From contig SEMN01000266.1 in NCBI GenBank assembly GCA_005408345.1, positions 62,001-126,000 on the forward strand: DNA of 64,000 bases. Reading direction: 5' to 3'. Positions 57,923-64,000 of the stretch are shown in pieces. Positions within the stretch are counted from its first letter, which is position 1, and each line of letters begins with the position of its first letter. The notes below the pieces were generated by a model. The model was not told the origin of the DNA, made no database searches, and was given only the letters and a program-made list of their open reading frames with translations. The translations under genes were made by a program, and so were the position numbers. The stretch comes from Macquaria australasica. Its lineage: Eukaryota; Chordata; Actinopteri; Centrarchiformes; Percichthyidae.

Positions 57923-59320
57923 ATGGACAAACATAAGGATGTGAGCGACTCTGACAAGGACCAAACTGTGATGGCTAGACGACTGGGTCAGAGCATCTCC
58001 AAAACTGCAGCTCTTGTGGGGTGTTCCCGGTCTGCAGTGGTCAGTACCTACCAAAAGTGGTCCAAGGAAGGAAAACCGGTGAACCAGTGACAGGGTCATG
58101 GGCGGCCAAGGCTCATTGATGCTCGTGGGGAGCGAAGGCTGGCCCGTGTGGTCCGATCCAACAGAAGAGCTACTGTAGCTCAAACTGCTGACAAAGTTAA
58201 TGCTGGTTCTGATAGAAAGGTGTCAGAACACACAGTGCATCGCAGTTTGTTGCGTATGGGGCTGCGTAGCCGCAGACCGGTCAGGGTGCCCATGCTGACC
58301 CCTGTCCACCGCCGAAAGCGGCTACAATGGGCATGCGAGCATCAGAACTGGACCACGGAGCAATGGAAGAAGGTGGCCTGGTCTGATGAGTCACGTTTTC
58401 TTTTACATCATGTGGATGGCCGGGTGCGTGTGCGTCGCTTACCTGGGGAACACATGGCACCAGGATGCACTATGGGAAGAAGGCAAGCCGGCGGAGGCAG
58501 TGTGATGCTTTGGGCAATGTTCTGCTGGGAAACCTTGGGTCCTGCCATTCATGTGGATGTTACTTTGACACGTACCACCTACCTAAACATTGCTGCAGAC
58601 CAAGTCCACCCCTTCATGGAAGCGGTATTCTCTAATGGCAGTTCAATTCAATTCAATTCAGTTTTATTTATATAGCGCCATATCATAACAAAGTTATCTC
58701 AGGGCACTTTTTCGAATAGAGCAGGTCTAGACCGACTCTTTATATTTACAGAGACCCAACAGTTCCCACCATGAGCAAGCACTATGCGACAGTGGCAAGG
58801 AAAAACTCCCTTTTAACAGGTAGAAACCTCGAGCAGAACCAGGCTCAAGGTGGGCGGTCATCTGCCTCGACCGGTTGGGTTGAAGGGGGAAGGGGGGAGC
58901 GGGAGAGAGAGAGCAGGAGGAAAGAGAACATACAGCAGCTCAATACAGCATAGATATGGTAATGGCATTGATGTTAACACCAACAGAAACAACACTAAGA
59001 GTGGCCTCTTTCAGCAGGACAATGCGTCCTGCCACACTGCAGCAATGGTTCAGGAATGGTTTGAGGAACACGGCGAGTTCAAGGTGTTGACTTGGCCTCC
59101 AAATTTCCCAGATCTCAAACCAATCGAGCATCTGTGGGATGTGCTGGACAAACAAGTCCGATCCATGGAGGCCCCACCTCGCAACTTACAGGACTTAAAG
59201 GATCTGCTGCTAACGTCTTGGTGCCAGATACCACAGCACACCTTCAGAGGTCTAGTGGAGTCCAGGCCTCGACGGGTCAGGGCTGTGTTGGCGGCAAAAG
59301 GGGGACCTACACAATATTAG
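57923..59320 (+). pseudogene. Tc1-like transposase, copy 4, interrupted
   Basis: The shared TGA lies at 58088-58090. The frame then runs through WSDESRFLLHHVDG to FMEAVFSNGS, where a repeat of about 357 bp is inserted. It resumes with SGLFQQDNASCHTA and PIEHLWDVLD to TAG 59320. Confidence 0.88.
58643..58999. repeat. Interspersed repeat (copy B) nested in Tc1
   Basis: About 357 bp is highly similar to 23038-23400. It starts with a (TTCAA)n run and TTTTATTTATATAGCGCC, and has a 3-bp AGT duplication at the insertion site. The intact Tc1 copies show the empty site, so the boundaries are well defined. Confidence 0.88.
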
Positions 59321-59990
59321 GCAGGTGGTCATAATGTTATGGCTGATCGGTGTATAACACAGTCATGTGTAGGAATGAAAAGGTGGAGGGAGGGAGAGGT
59401 GAGGGACAGACATGTTTTCTGTTTTAAAAAAAAGTTTTTAATTTAATTGTGCATCTAAATATGGGAGTATTTTCTGTGATCTTCTATCTTTTCATTTTCA
59501 CTTGATTTAAACCGGTTTAATTTTGATCTATCTCTTGTATCGCTTGCCTGCATTTTTGCACTTTTATATTGTAACTCTTTCATCTTTGTTGTATTTTTAT
59601 TACCCTGTAAAGCACATTGAACATGGAATTGCCCCATGAAATGTGCTATACAAATAAAGTTGCATTGCGTTGCCTGAGAGCAACGGTATGCAGTGCAGCG
59701 ATAATCATTACATTAATCATTCAATCATTATTCTTGTTCACAATTTACAGAAACAGTTTGACTTGTATATAGACAACGCATGTTGTTGTTGGTTTTTATT
59801 TTTTATATATTATTTATATTCACATCTGTATTTTTAACCTGCTTGTACGCACATTATAGTTACAGTAGTAGGTTTCTGTTTGTCTTTGTTCAGCTTTGTT
59901 CTCGTTTCACACTGTAACACAGAACTGCTTGTGTAACGTCATCAGCACAGATTCAAGGATGATTTTGAGGAGTTTCATTCAACAGCTGAT

Positions 59991-60115
59991 CAGGGGAGAG
60001 CGCGGACGCAGTCCCCCACTACCAGAAATTATGCAGTCGAGATTCCCACATTTGGGGAATTCGCAGAGGTCAGCTCAGCCGAGAGTGCAATGGTTAAGCC
60101 TCGCCCTGGGTGAAC
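59991..60115 (-). pseudogene. U1 snRNA, copy 5, cut by LINE insertion
   Basis: Nucleotides 41-165 of U1 are present, starting GTTCACCCAGGG. The first 40 nt, including the 5'-splice-site-pairing end and half of stem-loop I, are replaced by the poly(A) 3' end of the LINE at 60116. The missing 5' part presumably lies beyond the LINE, outside the window. Confidence 0.93.
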
Positions 60116-60254
60116 TTTTTTTTTTTTGTTTTCTTTTTTGAAGCTTTATTAGATTCCATACAAAATTACAGACATATATTATCAATTACACAAACACAAT
60201 AATGTTAAAAAAATCATTACAACAAATCATCTCCTATATCTTAAGGATTTTATT

Positions 60255-63200
60255 TTAAATATACATTTCCATATTCATTTTAAAATTATTCAGTTCATTT
60301 ATTATCAAACCATTCACAATTTTCCACATCTTATTTACTTCTACATCCTTAAACTTCCCTCTATCTCTGAGTATGTAGTCCCGAACACCTGTGAGGCCAA
60401 CCCTTGCCACTCTATCCGGTGATACATCAAATTTTTTGAAGGCCATTAAGTTTCTACACTTCCAGATCCCTTCTTTGACACAATTAATGGCAGCCCACCA
60501 TCTTTCACATTTATCATTGTCTATAGGATCAAAGTCACCATATAAAACATCATTTTCACTGGGGTCTCTATACAGATCCGTTAACCAAGTTCTTAAAATT
60601 CCCCACACCATCTGTGCAAAAGGACAGTACCAAAAAAGGTGGGCAACATTTTCAACATCGGTACAACTCACTCTTGGGCATTTATCACTGCGTGTGCATC
60701 GCCTTCGCATAAGAAAGGCTCTTGTTGGAAGACAACTATGAGCTGCTTTCCAAGCCAAATCCTTATGTATATTAAACAGAAAGGAAGAATGGACATTTCT
60801 CCACACTTGTAGACATTTTGTTTCTGGTAAGATTCCTACCGGTACTAATCTCTGTGTCTGGGGTGAAAGACTCCCTTCAATGATACCTCTTTTCAAATGC
60901 TCTATTGAGTTTTCCCCTAAGTTGGCTGACTTAAAGAGGATCAAGGCTCTTTCATATAATGCTGGCCTTGTTTCTGCATGTGGAACATTGAGAGGGGGTC
61001 TTTTACCCATCCCAGTTAGGATATTTTGGCCCACCCAAAATTTAGCGAAGCTTGTCCAAAGGCTGATATTATTTTCATTTAGCACAGCATTCAGAATTGG
61101 GGTTAGGAATAAGGCATCTAATTTTGCCCCCACCTCCGGGACTGCCTTCCCACCTTTATCTAAAGGCTTGTACATAATCTCTCTCTTTAAATATTCTTGG
61201 TTGGAACCCCAGATAAACTGAAACATGGTTCGTCTCAGAGGTGTGAGGAAGGATCTGGGCACTGGTAGAGTGGCCGCCAAATATGTCAGAGAGGCCAGGA
61301 CCTCTGCCTTAATGACAAGAACTTTTCCTGTAAAGGTAAGTTCCCTATCCTCCCACTGCACAAGTTTGCCTTTGATCTTAGAGAGTCTAGCTTGCCAATT
61401 TGACTTTTCCATGTCCTTGCCAATCTCGATTCCCAAAACTCTGAGTCGATCTGTTTTCTCTACTAGCCCCAGGTTTGGTTTCTGCTCTTTCCAGTTTACG
61501 TAGAGTATCTCACTCTTAGACCTATTCAATTTAGCCCCGGATGCAAGGGAAAACTGGTCGCACCACTGCAAGGCATTACAGGCAGATCTATTGTCAGTAC
61601 TTAAGATGGTCATGTCATCCATGTACAAGGACAGTTTTGCTTCTATGCCGCCACTGCCTGGGACAAGGAAGCCATTAATAGAGGTGTCCTTCCTTATTGC
61701 ACAGGCCAGTGGTTCCATAGTGAGGATGAACAAAATAACAGATAAGGGACATCCTTGTCTGACCCCTGACAAGACCTTAAATGGTTCCGTGGTGTGACCA
61801 TTTACAATTACCCTGCTCTGACAATCACAATACAATAAATCTATCCATGCTCTCAGTTGCGGCCCAAACCCAAAACTTCGTAGGACTTCTTTTAAGTAAC
61901 CATGGTTAATCCTATCAAATGCCTTTTCCAAATCAAGGCCTGAGATACTCAGTGGTACTTTACGGTCAACAGCATATAGGTACGAGTCTCGGATTAGAGC
62001 TAGGCTATCTCTCATAGATCGCCCTGGTATTGCACAGGTTTGATCGACTCCAACTGTCTTCTCTGCCACTTTTTGCAATCTGAAAAATAGTGCTTTTGCC
62101 AAAATCTTCCGATCAACTCCAAGCAATGTAAGGGGACGCCAGTTCTTAATATCCTTCTTGTCCCCTTTTTTAAACAAAAGGGAAATTGTACCTTCTCTAA
62201 GAGATGGTGGTAATTCACCCATGAGGAGGCTCTCATTATACATTTCAAGAAGGGGGGCCTTCAATTCTGCCCAAAAAGTGATGTAAAATTCTTTAGGCAA
62301 CCCATCTGCCCCAGGAGCTTTGTTATTCTGCATGCTTTCCACAGCTCTGGACAGTTCATTTAAAGATAATTCACTGTCAAGTTCTTTATAATTATTCACA
62401 CTTTTAGTTACATTCGAGATGAGGTTTTCTAAGGCTGCCCTATCCAAGTCTTCACTTCTATACAGGTGTGAGTAGAAGGAATATACATTGCTGAGGATGT
62501 CTTTTATTTCTATCTGCTCATTCCCATCCCCATCTTTAAGTGCTTCAATAACGTTTCTGGACCGAGCTAATTTCCTGAAAAAATACCTTGAGCATTTCTC
62601 ATTAGCTTCCATGTGATAGGTTCTACTGCGTGTTAGTAACCCACGACTAGCCTCTGTAGAAAGGCGTAGCATCTCTCTCTTTAGCCTTGCTATGTCCTCT
62701 TCCACATCTAGACCTACTTGAGACATTATATAAAGGCGTTGTAACTTTGCCTGCTGTTTTTTGAGCTGAAAACGCTTTTTCTTGGCCGCTCTCTTGCCTT
62801 CTTCTATGAAGAAGCTCTTAGCTCTGACTTTCACCTCTTCCCACCATTCCCCAACAGAATTATAAGCGAACTGAAGAGAAGACCACTGATGAAATTTTTC
62901 TTTAAATTTACAAACCACTTTTGCATCTTGAAGCAAGGACACATTCAGCTTCCATAAGCCTCTACCTTTTGGTGTTTTGTTCTTAAACACAAGGCAGCAA
63001 TCAATTTTGACATGGTCAGAAAAGCATACTGGTGTGACTGAAGCATCAGCAATCAGCAGCCCTTTTGATGTAAATAGAAAATCTAGTCTTGAGTGAATTC
63101 TACCATTGGACCACGTGTATCCTTGTAAATTGGGGTTTATGGTGCGGAATGTGTCCTTTAATCTAAAATCTTGCATGAGGTTTTTTAAAGCTTCAGAGCT

Positions 63201-63689
63201 TGAATCCAACCTCACGGTGGTTGTACTTTGTCTATCTTTCTGATCCACCAGACAATTAAAGTCTCCACCAAGGATAACCTCTCTACCACATAAAAGGAAT
63301 GGCTGTATTGCTTTCAAAATTTCTAAACGCTCTTGGAGCTCAGCAGAACAGTAAACATTGATGATTCTGAAGTTTACATTATTCCATGCAACATCTAAAC
63401 AGAGAAGCCTACCGTTAATTATATGTTGCACCCTCTGGATGTTAAAATCCTGCCCTTTAAATAATATAGCAACCCCCGACGACCTGTTTTTATTATCACC
63501 CGACCATATGGATGGACCGTGACTCCATCTATCCTCAAAGACCTTATAATTGTCCCTGTAAGATATGTTACATTCCTGAAGCAAAAAAATGTAATTACCC
63601 TCAGAATGTAGAAACGTGAAGGCTGTCAGGCATTTCACAGGGTCATTTAAGCCTCTTGTATTGAGGGATGCAATAGAGAGCTGAGCCAT
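60255..63689 (-). CDS. LINE ORF2: AP-endonuclease and reverse transcriptase
   Basis: 1,144 codons without a stop, from ATG 63689. Residues about 1-225 are an AP-type endonuclease (LSIASLNTRGLNDP, LLQECN, FRIINVYC, ILGGDFNC, SRLDFLF, and SDHVKIDC with the catalytic Asp-His pair). A Lys-rich helical linker follows at about 290-380. RT spans roughly 450-760: NNKAPGADGLPKEFY, WRPLTLLGVDRKILAKAL, SGLDLEKAFDRINH, SGVRQGCPLSVILFILTMEP and catalytic LYMDDMTILS. The C-terminus has a Cys/His cluster at about 1010-1045 (CPRVSC, HLFWYCPFA), as in L1/Tx1 proteins. It performs target-primed reverse transcription. The ATG follows the ORF1 stop by about 55 nt. Ala-Gln at the start directly precedes the endonuclease strand, which supports this start. 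Confidence 0.93.
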   Translation of the reverse strand: MAQLSIASLNTRGLNDPVKCLTAFTFLHSEGNYIFLLQECNISYRDNYKVFEDRWSHGPSIWSGDNKNRSSGVAILFKGQDFNIQRVQHIINGRLLCLDVAWNNVNFRIINVYCSAELQERLEILKAIQPFLLCGREVILGGDFNCLVDQKDRQSTTTVRLDSSSEALKNLMQDFRLKDTFRTINPNLQGYTWSNGRIHSRLDFLFTSKGLLIADASVTPVCFSDHVKIDCCLVFKNKTPKGRGLWKLNVSLLQDAKVVCKFKEKFHQWSSLQFAYNSVGEWWEEVKVRAKSFFIEEGKRAAKKKRFQLKKQQAKLQRLYIMSQVGLDVEEDIARLKREMLRLSTEASRGLLTRSRTYHMEANEKCSRYFFRKLARSRNVIEALKDGDGNEQIEIKDILSNVYSFYSHLYRSEDLDRAALENLISNVTKSVNNYKELDSELSLNELSRAVESMQNNKAPGADGLPKEFYITFWAELKAPLLEMYNESLLMGELPPSLREGTISLLFKKGDKKDIKNWRPLTLLGVDRKILAKALFFRLQKVAEKTVGVDQTCAIPGRSMRDSLALIRDSYLYAVDRKVPLSISGLDLEKAFDRINHGYLKEVLRSFGFGPQLRAWIDLLYCDCQSRVIVNGHTTEPFKVLSGVRQGCPLSVILFILTMEPLACAIRKDTSINGFLVPGSGGIEAKLSLYMDDMTILSTDNRSACNALQWCDQFSLASGAKLNRSKSEILYVNWKEQKPNLGLVEKTDRLRVLGIEIGKDMEKSNWQARLSKIKGKLVQWEDRELTFTGKVLVIKAEVLASLTYLAATLPVPRSFLTPLRRTMFQFIWGSNQEYLKREIMYKPLDKGGKAVPEVGAKLDALFLTPILNAVLNENNISLWTSFAKFWVGQNILTGMGKRPPLNVPHAETRPALYERALILFKSANLGENSIEHLKRGIIEGSLSPQTQRLVPVGILPETKCLQVWRNVHSSFLFNIHKDLAWKAAHSCLPTRAFLMRRRCTRSDKCPRVSCTDVENVAHLFWYCPFAQMVWGILRTWLTDLYRDPSENDVLYGDFDPIDNDKCERWWAAINCVKEGIWKCRNLMAFKKFDVSPDRVARVGLTGVRDYILRDRGKFKDVEVNKMWKIVNGLIINELNNFKMNMEMYI

Positions 63690-63743
63690 AGGGGTAAAAA
63701 TGGGTAGAGTCAGAGGGGTAACTTAAGGGTAGCTATAGGACAT

Positions 63744-64000
63744 CTACTTAGTCTTCTTTTTCTTTGGCATTACAACCCTGTCTTTCCTTTGAGACATGTC
63801 TTTTATTAATGTAGTCGAGGAGAAGGCCATCACATCATTAGGCTCTAGAAATGGGTGAGGCGTGGGGGAGAGAACAGGCCATTCAGCTAAGGAAATTTCA
63901 GGCGTGGGCAAAGGGGAAGATTCACCTGATCTGGGGGACTCCTGGTAGCGTTTTCTTGAATGAGATTCCGGCGAGCTTGGCCCAATGGGTGTGACAATGA
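63744..64000 (-). CDS. LINE ORF1, C-terminal part
   Basis: The open frame entering at the right window edge has 84 codons and ends in TAG at 63744-63746. The visible part is Ser/Pro-rich (GPSSPESHSRKRYQESPRSG, PLPTPEISLAEWPVLSPTPH) and ends in a basic tail (KDRVVMPKKKKTK). No zinc-knuckle or RRM is visible in this part. Its position upstream of ORF2 on the same strand suggests the nucleic-acid-binding ORF1 protein of the element. Confidence 0.75.
   Translation of the reverse strand, partial: IVTPIGPSSPESHSRKRYQESPRSGESSPLPTPEISLAEWPVLSPTPHPFLEPNDVMAFSSTTLIKDMSQRKDRVVMPKKKKTK

Larger units (their letters stand above)
57781..59356 (+). mobile_element. Tc1-like transposon, copy 4, with nested insertion
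   Basis: Both terminal repeats are present. The element is lengthened to about 1.58 kb by the interspersed repeat at 58643-58999. Confidence 0.9.
35168..60115 (-). repeat. Tandem U1-U2 snRNA gene array
   Basis: Near-identical units repeat with a period of 4,512 bp (U1 3' ends at 35183, 39695 and 44207). The next two are at 55065 and 59991 because of inserted elements. Unit order on the plus axis is: U1 (minus), spacer with U1 upstream signals, U2 (minus), spacer about 1.4 kb, Tc1-like element about 1.23 kb, spacer about 0.6 kb. The spacers are non-coding and contain retroelement-like tails (for example GGTGCTGTACAAATAAAGC and GTGCTATACAGATAAAGTTG). The recurring short ORFs in the spacers and antisense to U2 are not genes. 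Units 3 and 4 carry extra insertions; unit 5 is cut by a LINE. Confidence 0.93.
60116..64000 (-). mobile_element. Non-LTR retrotransposon (Tx1/L1 group) inserted in U1, 5' end outside window
   Basis: Reading leftward, the order is ORF1 end (64000-63744), a short gap, ORF2 (63689-60255), about 140 bp of 3' UTR and a poly(A) stretch (12 T on the plus strand at 60116-60127). The poly(A) joins directly to U1 nucleotide 41. Element and U1 have the same orientation. The uninterrupted ORF2 shows a young insertion. Domain order (APE endonuclease then RT, with a C-terminal Cys/His motif) and motif wording favour the Tx1/L1 group. Confidence 0.9.

Noticed and set aside
60391..61503. Plus-strand ORFs antisense to the LINE ORF2
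   Set aside because: They are shadow frames of the 1,144-codon minus-strand ORF, with no similarity of their own.

Overview
The window is teleost (bony-fish) nuclear DNA. Single-copy vertebrate genes with GT-AG introns lie next to fish-type Tc1/mariner, piggyBac, DIRS, CR1/L2 and Tx1/L1-group elements, MITEs and a tandem spliceosomal snRNA array. There is no prokaryotic organisation, and most short ORFs are chance or antisense frames.

Bases 1-31,800 hold three protein genes. The 3' half of flot2 (plus strand, six coding exons, 817-4245) is followed by fam222b (plus strand). Its CpG-island promoter is near 6.8-7.4 kb, its coding exons are 9519-9600 and 10322-12339, and it has a 3' UTR of about 3.5 kb. 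trpv1 is on the minus strand. I could assemble all 15 coding exons, from the stop at 18949 to the ATG at 31811, as one phase-consistent 757-residue frame. Its first intron is about 7.3 kb and holds a CR1/L2-type LINE fragment, a decayed Ginger1-like transposon with Ulp1-protease and PHD-like exons, MITEs and a dense block of short palindromes. A degenerate Tc1 element and a piggyBac relic separate fam222b from trpv1.

Bases 31,800-35,170 are the trpv1 upstream flank, simple repeats, an unrecognised multi-exon plus-strand gene or relic (33151-34471), and an endonuclease fragment of a Tx1/L1-group LINE.

Bases 35,170-60,115 are a tandem U1-U2 snRNA array with a basic unit of about 4.51 kb. In each unit U1 and U2 are both on the minus strand, with U2 upstream of U1, and a dead Tc1-like transposon has been amplified with them. 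There are four full U1 genes, four full U2 genes, one U1 cut by a retrotransposon and one 55-nt U1 fragment. The genes keep RNA polymerase II snRNA signals: an octamer plus an SPH/ZNF143-like DSE about 200 bp upstream of U1, a shared motif at -50 to -59, and a 3' box after U2. The third unit has been enlarged by a CR1/L2 fragment, an intact Tc1 transposon in a TA microsatellite, and a truncated DIRS retrotransposon.

Bases 60,116-64,000 are the 3' part of a non-LTR retrotransposon with an uninterrupted 1,144-codon endonuclease/reverse-transcriptase ORF. It lies inside the fifth U1 gene, in the same orientation, between U1 nucleotides 40 and 41. This is the best candidate in the window for a little-described system: a possible U1-snRNA-gene-targeting retrotransposon.
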